64,000 nt of DNA from Diphasiastrum complanatum (Eukaryota; Streptophyta; Lycopodiopsida; Lycopodiales; Lycopodiaceae): positions 27,014,320 to 27,078,319 of the forward strand of contig CM055092.1 in NCBI GenBank assembly GCA_029204225.1, given 5' to 3'. The notes under the pieces were generated by a model. It searched no databases, was not told the origin of the DNA, and worked only from the letters and a program-made list of their open reading frames with translations. Shown piece after piece: positions 24,323 to 34,438 of the stretch. A program made the position numbers and the translations under genes. The first letter of the stretch is position 1. Every line of letters begins with the position of its first letter.

Positions 24323-24664
24323 CTACTCTTGAATTGCTAATGGCCTTGGTGACAATGAGATCATTGATTGAGCAGGACGTTGTGTATTGTGCAATATTAA
24401 ATTGTCAAATGATGATGTTGGCTTGTATGATATGGCTGATCTGCATGTGGAGATGTTAAGGGTGCTCAAGGCGAATGCCTTACCATCCCTGAACATCCAT
24501 TTAGAAACTGCTTGCTCATTGACACTTGGAAGTAGTTCGGTTCCAATGACTATTTCCCAAAGTTCCTTGGCCATCAGTACTACCCTCATCTTGAATTTTT
24601 ACGAATGATAATTCGAACCATCGAGTTTGTCTACCATTAGAGCACATTGTGATTGCGAATCCAT
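24323..24664 (-). pseudogene. Copia gag N-terminus (element H)
   Basis: ATG at 24664 (MDSQSQCALMVDKLDGSNYH), then a stop where Trp is expected, then LMAKELWEIVIGTELLPSVN and WMFRDGKAFAL. After that the frame diverges. The start is nearly the same as element 3 gag (MDSQSKAG...DKLDGSNYH) and even the first stop falls at the same Trp codon (TAA here, TGA there). Only the first ~110 codons remain; no pol follows. Confidence 0.75.
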
Positions 24665-24791
24665 TTGGAAGTTCAAGATGAGTGTATGCAGATAGTAGAT
24701 CATATGACTAGAAACAATTATAGTAAGTGTCTATTTTTTATCAATGTAAGCTCTATATCCACCTTAAAGAAATCAGAGAGTAGAGATTATA

Positions 24792-24803
24792 GCTTTGATA
24801 CCA
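24792..24803 (-). other. Primer-binding site, element H
   Basis: On the minus strand TGGTATCAAAGC, one base from canonical, 128 bases upstream of the gag ATG and touching the LTR edge at 24804. Confidence 0.7.
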
Positions 24804-25157
24804 TGTCGGGAGATGTGCATCGCGACAAGGTGAGCACTCCTCAGTGCACAAAACCACGTCTATCGAATTCAGGTCGACTTCAATAGATCGAAGTTTTTCC
24901 TACTTGATCACAGCCTTGAAGTCCCTGATCTATATGGTCAATTCCATAGCCATGCATGAAGTAGGACAATTTTATGTTTAGCCTTGTGGAAGCATATTAG
25001 GTGCGAAGATTAGAGCATTATAATCGACTTAGACTAACAGTCACAGAAAATTCAAGAATCTCAATAATCACAACAATCGCTCCAAAGATGCCTTCAATCG
25101 CTCCAACCTGGACAAGAGAAAGTGAGAAGAAAGACATTGGATCATGCTAATTCAACA
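24804..25157 (-). repeat. 5' LTR of element H (354 bp, outer edge tentative)
   Basis: On the minus strand it would start TGTTGAATTAGCATG and end ...CATCTCCCGACA next to the primer site. The TG/CA ends are plausible but no second LTR is present to confirm the outer edge. Confidence 0.5.
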
Positions 25158-25237
25158 AAAACAAACAAACGTGTCGGTTCAGGCCCTAGACGCCAGATGC
25201 CAGATGCCAGATGTTGTGGACAAGCTTTTGAATTGTT

Positions 25238-25285
25238 GACATGGACGTCAAATTCCGACGTCCGTCGGATTTCAACGTCCATGTC
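25238..25285. repeat. Near-perfect hairpin, 23-bp arms, 2-base loop
   Basis: Arm 25238-25260 (gacatggacgtcaaattccg...) is followed after tc by its near-exact inverse complement at 25263-25285 (three mismatches). Further partial copies of the word (gacatgtcggattccgacg) lie at 25355-25375, and a cagatgc triplication at 25193-25213. Confidence 0.8.
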
Positions 25286-25343
25286 AGATGACATGTAATT
25301 TTTTTTAAAAAGAAAAATGCCACGCCATATCCACGTCGAGATG

Positions 25344-26990
25344 TCAGATTTTGACATGTCGGATTCCGACGTGCACTTTATAAATTGCTTGCCGCCACAA
25401 TTTCTTAATCACCAGACTTCCAGTTTGGAATTTTTTGCCTAGACGTTGGATTCTGATGATAGAACCATTTGATCTACTCTCTTTATGAAGAGATGTGACT
25501 CCATTTGCTGGAGAAATGACTTTCTTGGACTCATCACAAAAAAATGTAGAAGAACCACCTCCTTCATGCATAAGAAAACGTCCTCGTTGAATGAGAAGAG
25601 AAAAAAAATAGAAAAAAATAAAAAATAAAAATAAAAGTAAAAATAAAATAAAAGATAAAACTAAATAAGAATAATAATATTTTCTTGGAAAGGCATGGAT
25701 TTGAACTTGCTTACGTAAAACCAAGAGTTTATTTGTAAACCACTTTCTATGGTTGATGAATTTCTTGATACGAGAGCCATTTACTCTTGTATCAAGTAGA
25801 TTTTGTTCGAGATTAGCTAGTTGGATCGAATTATTGGAAAATACTTCAATGACTTTGTAAGGCCCCGTCCATCTTGTATGTAATTTTTTAGAAAATTTTA
25901 TATGTCTATTGTCATATAAAAGTGTCAAATCACCAACTTTAAAAGATTTTTTTCAAACGTGTATCATAATGTTCCTTTCTCTTTTTCTATACCACTATTG
26001 TTTCTTGCAAAGCACAGAATTGATCCTCCTCCAATGGAGATATCTAATGTAGTCTTTCATCAATAATATTATGTGATTCTTCATGATCTGCATGTTGAAT
26101 TCGATATGTTGGAATCTCAAATTCAATTGGAAGTATTGGGTACATTCCATAAACTAAATAATATGGAGTCTTTTTATTTGTAATTTTTTCAGTATTCCAA
26201 TATGCCCAAAGAACTACTGGTACATATTTTCATATCCCAATCAATTGAATGTTGATCAGTGATTTTATTCAATATTTTACATAAAATACCATTCGCTCGT
26301 TCTGTTAATCCATTTGTTTTAGGGTTATATGGAGTTGTCCTTCTTTCAATAATCATATAATACTTCAGTAACTCTGTAATAGTATTATTAATGAAACGAG
26401 TTCCTCTGTCTTCTAAAGGACAGCCATATCTTGTGATTATATTAACAAAAAGAAAATTGACAACATTTTTCACATCATTTTTCTTCGTAGGTTTAGCTTT
26501 CGCCATTTTTGTGCAGTGTTCTGTTGCTATCAATATGTATCGGTTTTTCTAGTGTCTTATAGTTGGCTTAATCGGTCCTACAAAATTGATATCCCATTTT
26601 TCGAATGGTGCTAGTGGTAAGACTAGTTCCAACAGCCAATTAGTCGATCTTGCTGGTTTACCCATTCTCTAATACAAATCATAGTTCATAATAAACTTAT
26701 GCACATCTCCGTACATAGTAGGCCACTAATATTTGTCGTTCATGATTTTCTGAACTGTATTCTTCAATGTATAGTGTCCTCCAATTTCTTCTTCATGAAA
26801 AGACTTCATTACTATTTGAATTTCCTCTGGCTTTAGGCACCTTCAGAGTTCATCATGACTTTATGATTTGTAAAGCACACCAGATAGAATTGTGTATGGT
26901 GCTACTTTATATTGAAAGACATTCTTCTCTTCTCGAGTCATTCCTTCCAGATATAGCAATGTTTGCAAATACTGAATGATATCACCATAT
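25344..26990 (-). pseudogene. Gypsy integrase remnant
   Basis: Starts near 26980 with the pre-integrase segment (MTREEKNVFQYKVAPYTILS; GVLYKS). The zinc-binding region follows at about 26680-26850, with FHEEEIGGHY. There the two zinc Cys of HHCC appear as Tyr (NYDLY) and the next Gln is a stop. Catalytic core: DINFVGPI near 26580, PLEDRGTRFI at about 26400 (Asp present) and NGLTERANG near 26280 (Glu present). The C-terminal domain in frame 25344-25928 reads SKKLHTRWTGPYKVIEVFSN and ends LDTRVNGSRIKKF. The last part of that frame (MHEGGGSSTFFCDESKK) is not integrase and recurs in the 306-residue ORF near 60080. Confidence 0.8.
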
Positions 26991-27548
26991 ATATGCTTTT
27001 TCTTTTTGATAAGCTCTTTCTTCGACTTTCGACTTCTCAATATACGAAAAGTCTCATAATTCCCTGTCGTAGCAATAATATGCTCGAGGCTATCAGTAGG
27101 TCCTTGCCTGCAATATCGATCTATCCTTTTGGGTAATCCCCTCAAGAACCATTCAATCTTCATAGTTACCGAATATACTCTAGTTAGTTGACCAATTAGT
27201 TTCTTGACCCTTCAAGTATACTTCCTTAGAGATTTTTTTTTTTTTTTGCCTGATTGAATTCAATTGGGCAAGTATTCGTGTTGAATAGCCAATTTCTCTG
27301 AATTGCTTCAGGAATTGGGTTTCTAAATCTCCCCAAGTTATTATCAGATCAAGTTCGATCTGGCTAAACCATGTTCTGGCTTTTTGGCTAAGAAGTTCAA
27401 GAAATATCTTTAGTTTGTTAGCATCTAAACTTTTTCTATTGCTTGCTACGATAGATTCAAATTGACACATAACTATCTGCATCTTTTGAGGCTTTTCCCT
27501 TAAAATAGTCGTACCGAAGTTTGGAAGAAGACAATTCTAGAGCAGCCA
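26991..27548 (-). pseudogene. Gypsy gag remnant joined to integrase
   Basis: ATG at 27548 (MAALELSSSKLRYDYFKGKA), a frameshift near 27475, then FESIVASNRKSLDANKLKIF and ARTWFSQIELDLIITWGDLE in frame 27180-27482. The gag tail (KIEWFLRGLPKRIDRY) is at 27115-27163. Soon after (about 26990) the reading is already in pre-integrase sequence, so a deletion of about 2.5-3 kb, compared with usual gypsy length, joined the two. Related to the gag at 2614-3225. Confidence 0.75.
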
Positions 27549-28787
27549 TATCTTCTTTATCTCTGTCGTCTTGATTAGAGGGTGGACTGGGTGATTTTTC
27601 TTTTTTCGATTCACTTTTCGATGTAGAAGATTCCTTGTAATCAAATCTCCTTCTTCGATCAGTGTTGGTATCCCAGTTTACTTCTCGTTCCTGTTCTCTA
27701 TGTCTTCGTGTTTCTTCTTGCTCCTTTTTCTATCTTTCTTGTCTTTCTCTTCAATATTGGTCTTCGGACATAAAAGTACATAAAGATCGGTTTCGATTAA
27801 CAAAAATCGATCCAAAGAAATTCAGCACGTGGGGAAATGGTAATCCTTCCTTCACACAATTGCGTGTGTCAGCAATTACGTACAGACAAGTGGTATTTTT
27901 CATCTCACGATTGCTCACATCTTTTGAGATATATTACAATCTTGTCAAAAAACTGATCGCATGAATTAAAATCTTCTAGGTTTATCTTTTAATCAATGAT
28001 CTTTTTTCTTATAAATCCATCAATTGATCCGCGAATTGCCAATACCTTATGTGTTTCAATCTCAATCTTCTGCTTACAATGCTCACTCTTCTGTTTCTGT
28101 CAGAATAGTTGATCGTGACATAATCAGAGGTGGACGTGTAATCCAAAGACGGGTAGTAATTGTTCGATGTCGGTGAAGACTCTAGCATTACCTTTGAAGA
28201 TTCTCCTCCTGCTAATTACTTTACAAACATGGAAGAGATTTTTTCTAAAGAACCAAAACCAAAACCAAAACAACCTTGTTCAAGAGAATATAGTAATCTG
28301 CCGCTTTGTGACCTTCCGGCATTCGGATTATTGACAATGTTGTTAATTTTATGCACAATTTTATACGTGTTCAATTTGACTATGTGTCTGATTTACGGAA
28401 CCCATTTGATATAGAAATTTTGCATAGTATTATATTAAAGAAAGCTCTGATATTACTGCATCTTTGGATTCGAATGTTGGTTCTGTTTATACTGCAACAC
28501 GCTTGTTTCATGGATATGCATAATTCTCAATTGCTTTGACAATATCTTGATAACAAGTCTCGTGATGCCTAGTCCAGCAAAATTCTCCTTTAATTTTTAG
28601 AAGATTTCCCAAGATCAAAATTTCTTTTTCAAGTAGGGGAATAAAGCTCCTAAAGTAGCCAACCTACCCAAGGAATAGTCTAAGTGAATCTCTGTCTTTA
28701 ATACTTTTTAGAAAATTCCCTCTAGACATCTTGAAACATATTCCTTGAACCACAAAATAATAATTTCCACGAAATAATATCTCATTC
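27549..28787. other. Gypsy leader, no gene
   Basis: Region between primer site and gag on the minus strand. Open frames of 84 and 100 codons on the plus strand (27662-27964, 28160-28414) show no motif. Length is normal for leaders of Tat/Athila elements. Confidence 0.45.
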
Positions 28788-28805
28788 TCCTCGACAATGG
28801 CGCCA
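28788..28805 (-). other. Primer-binding site (tRNA-Asp type)
   Basis: On the minus strand TGGCGCCATTGTCGAGGA, three mismatches from the 18-base complement of plant tRNA-Asp used by Tat/Athila gypsy elements (TGGCGCCGTTGCCGGGGA). Confidence 0.7.
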
Positions 28806-28816
28806 AATTCGGCATA

Positions 28817-29489
28817 TGTTGTGACACAACAAATTACGTTTTAAGGTATTTAATGTAGTATATAAGATGTTGCTCCCCATAAAAAAAAATTAATGACATT
28901 ATACTCATGGAAATTGTCATTCTACATTAAAGATAGTTAACTGGTTATCAAAAGATATTTAATTCAGGCAACCAATACAGCCTTTTCAGTTTTAAACAAT
29001 AATCTCACAAATTCTAATAGATTATTGATGCTAGTTCTCTCCCATACATTGTCATGCATGACCATAGTTGGATTGAGCGGCTATCAGTCGACTACACATA
29101 CATTTTGATTAAGCACAAGTTCCAAAATTAGACTTCCTCCAGTTCTGACTTAGTAGCTAAGCAACCTGCAAAATGACTCGGGAATCAAACATCCCCTCTC
29201 ATCCTACTTCTCATAATTTGATCGAAAACACAATTGTACTTGTTATGAATTAATCGGTTGTATGCTTTAATATGGTTTGGATTTGAACTATCACAAAAGG
29301 CCATCAATCAATCTTTATCACACATTCATAATTTACTGGAAAGAGACAGAGCTTACATAATCTATGCAGACTCTAGAAAAATAGTGAGCAGCAAACACAT
29401 TCAATCACTTATAGAGCAAATGACCATAAACCACTCGTACATATAAGCACCAAGGTATTTGCTTACAAAACTGATCTTATTAAAATCAC
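28817..29489 (-). repeat. Probable gypsy 5' LTR (outer edge uncertain)
   Basis: Starts tgttgtgacacaac on the plus strand a few bases from the primer site. It continues until the truncated LTR of element D is recognisable at about 29490. No second copy is present for confirmation. Confidence 0.4.
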
Positions 29490-30166
29490 GAGTACAAGGC
29501 CTCACACGTGTGGAGGACAATACTTGTACGGCCTGTTTACAGAGAGTAAAGTACATTAAGTTACGAATGCATTTTATTCATCAAAACTCAAGACAAATGT
29601 GGAAATCTCACCAAAACTAGAATTTGCCAATGTCACATCAACTTGTTATTGATTTGGTTGATCTCTTTATAGATCAAGTACATCCACGAGCTGTGTACTG
29701 TCCAGCAGGCCTTCACACGTGTGAAGAGTGCCTAGTTATCTAGATCCACCAATGGGAGCCATATCTGCTCATTTCCAAAGTTGACTATTCTCTTTGGCTA
29801 GAAAACAAAAAGCTAGTCTTCCAAATTTATAGGAATATTTCCTATAAAATAGGATCTAATGGAATCTTCCTATCGTATCTTCTAGAAGCTTATCCACACG
29901 TGTGAATGGTATCTTGACATGTGTGAGTAATAACTCATTCACATGCAAGTCCAATCTATTTACAGAAAGTTTGACCATTTTCAAGATTCTACTCAAAGGT
30001 CAATTTCACACTAGTGTAGATCAAGCTAAAACCAATCTAACTTAATAAAAATGACTTATGTACATTCTTTCACACGTGGGAACAAACTCCACATGTGTGA
30101 GATCCTATCAAGCTCAAATAACTTGAGATTTACAAGATACAACAAGTTGGAAGTGATATATTAACA
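29490..30166 (-). repeat. 3' LTR of element D (truncated, 677 of ~843 bp)
   Basis: Aligns with 38604-39201 plus 45638-45712 (shared aagtacattaa, ggtcaatttcacactagtg and others). The minus-strand start is TGTTAATATATCAC at 30166. The far ~170 bp that should begin at the tgtcaaatttcagagg edge are missing at the gypsy junction. It contains three CACACGTGTG palindromes. Confidence 0.8.
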
Positions 30167-30180
30167 CTCCTCCTCACTTC
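30167..30180 (-). other. Polypurine tract, element D
   Basis: On the minus strand GAAGTGAGGAGGAG, directly before the LTR start TGTTAATATATC. Confidence 0.75.
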
Positions 30181-30235
30181 TAACTTGGCAATTCTAATGT
30201 ACACATGTCTACAACTCCAAGAGCATTTCTTGACT

Positions 30236-33200
30236 TGAAAAATGAATCTTTAGCCTAAGGTTTGGTTAAGATATCAGCTATGCACTCGGATGAAGGCACA
30301 TGATGATGTTGAACCTCCTTGGATTGCACCTTCTCCCTCACAAAGTGATGAGCTATCTCAATATGCTTTGTTCTAGCATGGAAGATCGGATTGGTAGCAA
30401 TTTGTTGAGAAGCTTGATTGTCACAATAGATGCAAGGGACTTCCTCAGCCTTTAGCACTTGAAGCTCCACCAAAAGTCTTCTTAGCCATAGGAGTTCTTT
30501 GGTTGTTGAAGTCAATGCCTTGTACTCGGCTTCACAAGAGGAAAGAGAAATTGTATCTTACTTTTTTAAAAGCCAAGATATCACTCCTCCACAAAGAAAA
30601 GCGACAAATGCACTTATGGATCTTCTATCCATCTTATCTTTTGCAAAATCTAAATCCAAAAATGCTCTCAAGTACAAGTTAGATCCTTGATAGAGAATGC
30701 CAAAAAATCTAGTAGAAGAGACATATCTAAGCACTCTCTTGGCACTTTTCCAATGATGCATCAAGGGACCTTGCATATATTGACTTAACTTGCTTACACT
30801 ATAACTCAAATCTGGTCTAGTGATTGTCAAATAGATTAAGGAGCCTATTAGCTTCCTAAAGAGTGTGATGTCCTCAAAGAATGCTTCATCACAATCATTA
30901 GTAACTTTACAAGTTTGCTCCATAGGGGTGTCAATCCCTTTACAATCTTTCATGCCAAACCTCTCAAGAATGGAAGTAGCATGCTTTGATTGACTTATAG
31001 AAGTAAAATCACTACTCTAGTAACTTCTATTCCAAGTATGAACTTAAGAAGTCCTAGATCTACCATCTTGAATTCACTAGACAAGGAAACTTTAACATTT
31101 CTTATGCCTTCACCATCATTTCCTGTCAATATGATATCATCAACATAAAGTACTAAAATGATGATATTTCCATCACTACATTTGATGTACAAAGAAGGCT
31201 CATAAGAGCTAATCACAAATCCAAGAGAGTAGAGAAAATCATGCAACCTAGAGTACCAAGCTCTAGGTGCTTGCTTCAAGCCATATAGGCTCTTCCTTAA
31301 GTGGCAGACCTTGTCCTCCTCACCATCCTTGATGATGCCCTCAAGTTGCAACATGTATATTTCCTCCTCCAAGTAGCCATTCAAAAAAGCATTTGTCACA
31401 TCCATTTGATAGAGATTCCACTTGAATAAAGTAGCAATACAAATGATCAATCTAATGGTTACAAGTTTTGCTACAGGAGCAAATGTTTCTTCATAATCTA
31501 TGCCTTTAGTTTGAAGAAACCCCTTAGCAACCAATCTAGCTTTGTACTTACTTATAGATCGATCTTGATTGTATTTTAATCTCTAGATCCACTTACATGC
31601 AAGTGGCTTCTTCCTAGGTGTACAAGATTCCAAGTTTGATTACCTATCAAAGCATCAAACTCTACTTGCATTGCATATCTCCAAACTTGTGATCTACTTG
31701 CATCTTCATAACATGATGGCTCTTCAAGCATTGTGGCTAGAAAAGAGTAAGAGGTAGAAGGAGATGTGTCTCCTCTTTGCTTTCCTTTCTCAAAGTATGT
31801 GAGCCTTGAAGGCTCGGCCTTGCTCCTTGTGGATCTTTTCGGCTCCTTTGGCACATGATTTTGATCGTCCAAAAGATCACTTTCAAGAGGCTCCTCCTCG
31901 GGTGTTGCAAGATCTTCATCACCTAAGAAATTAGATGAATTTGGAGACAACTTGTAACTTTGAGATTCATCAAACAAGACAACCTTGCTAACTTTTACTT
32001 TCTTTGAAATAGGATCAAATATCCTATATCCTTTGCTATTTTCACTATAGCCTACAAATATTCCTTTGAAGGAAGTTGCATCTTTTTTCCTTCTTGTTTC
32101 CAAAGAAATGTGGACATAACATATACATCCAGACACTTAAAAATCTTTTACATTGGGCTTATTGCCAAACAAAGCGTGAAGTAGTGAGATCCCACCAATA
32201 GCACTACTAGGAAGCCTATTACATAAGTAATTAGCACAAGTTATGGCCTCCCCCCAAAAAGTGATGGGTAGAGATGCATCAAGTCTTAAAGACTTTGCAC
32301 ATTCACAAAGACTCCTATTTTTCCTCTCGGCCACCCCATTTTGTTGGGGGGTGTAAGGACAAGTGAGTTCTCTCTTAATGCCATTGATCTCACAAAAGTC
32401 TCTCATCTTGTTGGAGATAAACTCTCCTCCATTATCACATCTTAGAACTTTAATGCAAGAACTAAGTTGTTTTTCCACTAGAGACTTAAACTTTACAAAA
32501 GCTTCATATACAAGGCTTTTCTTAGGCAATAATTCAATCCAAGTGTATCTAGTACAATCATCAATAAAAGTCACATACATTAAAGCTCCTCCATCAGTTT
32601 CATGAGAAAAAGTATGTACATTCGAATGGATAAGATCTAAAGGTGAGGTAGATCTTGTTAAAGATCTCTCGTAGGAGGTCTTGTGTGACTTTGCAAGGCC
32701 GCATGCCTCACACACTTTGCCACACTTCTTGAAAGCTTTTGGTTGGCCGAGAGCTAGCTCCTTTGATGCCATGGATTCCATTGATTGAAGATTAGGATGG
32801 CCTAATCTTTTGTGCCAAAGCTCCACTTGAGTCAACTCCTCCCTAACCATATTCACACTTTCAATATCCACATTAGCATCCAACTTGAAAAGTCTTCCTT
32901 GCTTAATGCCACTAGATATGCACTTATTATTTTTCAAGATGGAACACACTCCATTCTTGAAATGTACATCTAGTCCATTGTCCATTAATTGACCAACACT
33001 ACGCATGTGTTTTGTAATGGATGGAACATACAAAACATTATCAAGATCTATCCTTTTAGATGATCCTAAGCATAATGGAATAGATCCTATGCCATCTATC
33101 TTGCATTCTTGATCACTAGCTGTGTAGATTGATTTCTTAGAATCATTGCAAGAAAGTAGATAAGAGAAATAATGCTTGTTGAATGACATGTGGGAACTAG

Positions 33201-33944
33201 CCTCACTATCAATCCACCATGTCTCTTGGCTTGATGTTGGTGTAGGTGCTACCAACAAGGATGTGTTGAAGCCATCCTCTTCCTCCTCTTCTTGTGCAAG
33301 ATTGTCTTGATCTTCATTCTCTTGTGCATTCTTCTTCTTATAGCATTCGGAAGCAAAGTGTCCTTTCTTCCCACAAAAGAAACACTTCAACTTTGCTTTG
33401 TTCTTTTTTCTTCCCTTTGGAGGTAGATGCTCCAACCTTTGTCGCGGCCTCCTTGCCTTGGATCTTCTTGAAAGGATGAGACTTCTTCTTTCCTTTAGAT
33501 GTGAAGTTTGCTTTCTCATCACCATTATGTAGTGATAAGGACCCCATTCTTGTTTTGAGGTGTAGAATCCTAATCTCCTTGACCACAAGAACATTATGCA
33601 ATTTTTCAATTGATGAATGTTGGTCTTGAATAGAAAAATATTGAACTAGATTAGAAAACTCATCTCCTAATCCATTCAAGATTACTTGTACTAGTTCATT
33701 ATCTTGGATCTTCTCTCCTATAGATCCCAATTCTTTGTTCAAGGATTTTATCCTTAGGACATACTCTTGCCCATTTTCTCCACTTTCCCTCATGCTTTGC
33801 AAGATCAAGTTTCTTAGCATAAGCACTCTTGAAGTGTTATTGGATTCATAAATGTTCTTTAGTGAATCCCAAGCCTCTTTGATGTGGTACAAGAAGCCAT
33901 CTCCTTCAAGAGGTCATTGCTTACATTTAACTTCAAGCAATGTA
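30236..33944 (-). pseudogene. Copia gag (C-terminal part) and pol, element D
   Basis: Gag C-terminal half in frame 33338-33892 (SNNTSRVLMLRNLILQSMRE). A frameshift near 33400 leads to the CCHC knuckle (CFFCGKKGHFASEC) in frame 32137-33609. The protease site reads DSEA, not DSGA. GAG-pre-integrase and integrase follow, but the first catalytic Asp is Asn (IHSNVHT, near 32620). The second Asp (LRCDNGGEF) and Glu (NGVAERKN) are present. Reverse transcriptase (30995-31534; DVTNAFLNG, LYGLKQAPRAWY, intact YVDD) and RNase H (30255-30953) have frameshifts near 32130, 31580 and 30540-30990. Related to element F over its full length. Not functional. Confidence 0.9.
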
Positions 33945-34375
33945 TGTTAGAAATAAATGACTATGCTAAAGTTAATCCATAGGTTACTTTGACCCAAAAG
34001 GTCGAGATTTGTGTAACCATGGGTATTTAGTTATTTAGGCCATCTTTAGTTTGTCTTAAGTTCAGTTGGACCCAATTTTGGTCATGTACTGACTCGTGGG
34101 TCCTTAGGGGTCTTATTTTGTTTAGGGGCCCTATCTTGACTTACATTTAGTAAGTGGTTAACCTTAGGGTTTGGTGGCATTTGGTCACATCTAGTTAGAG
34201 TACTTAGATGCTCATTCTGTATTCCATTTTATATAGTTTGGTTCTCCATTGCTCTTGTTGCTGTTTTTTTCCTCTCTCTCTCTCTTAGAGTTGGTCGCCC
34301 AGCCTCTTCTCTCATGTTTCTTGTAGAGATTAATTGATAACTAGATCTTGGTGACTTGTCTCTTGCTTTTCTACA
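33945..34375 (+). repeat. 5' LTR of element E (431 bp)
   Basis: TG...CA ends. A TATA-like ttatatag lies at 34229-34236. Compared with the 3' LTR it has an extra ~29 bp after ctatgctaaag (33971-34000) and a much shorter CT run. Several further small indels show that E is not young. Confidence 0.9.
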
Positions 34376-34387
34376 TGGCATCAGAGC
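34376..34387 (+). other. Primer-binding site, element E
   Basis: TGGCATCAGAGC directly after the LTR; one base from the canonical initiator-Met site. Confidence 0.8.
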
Positions 34388-34438
34388 TACCGGATCTGCA
34401 ACAAGCTTGTTTGTTGGTGCCCTACCAGAAGAGGAGCT

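Larger units (their letters stand above)
25344..28816 (-). mobile_element. Gypsy element, internally deleted (Tat/Athila-type primer site)
   Basis: Minus-strand order: LTR edge at 28817, tRNA-Asp-type primer site 28788-28805, leader, gag 27548 to about 27000, then a direct junction to the region just before integrase (about 26990), integrase to 25700, and a short 3' region. Protease, reverse transcriptase and RNase H are missing. The 3' region shares about 110 bp with the ORF at 59408-60328. Confidence 0.75.

Noticed and set aside
29503-30099. CACACGTGTG palindromes as a transposon terminal repeat
   Set aside because: They are dispersed inside LTRs with clear retroelement ends; better explained as regulatory boxes.
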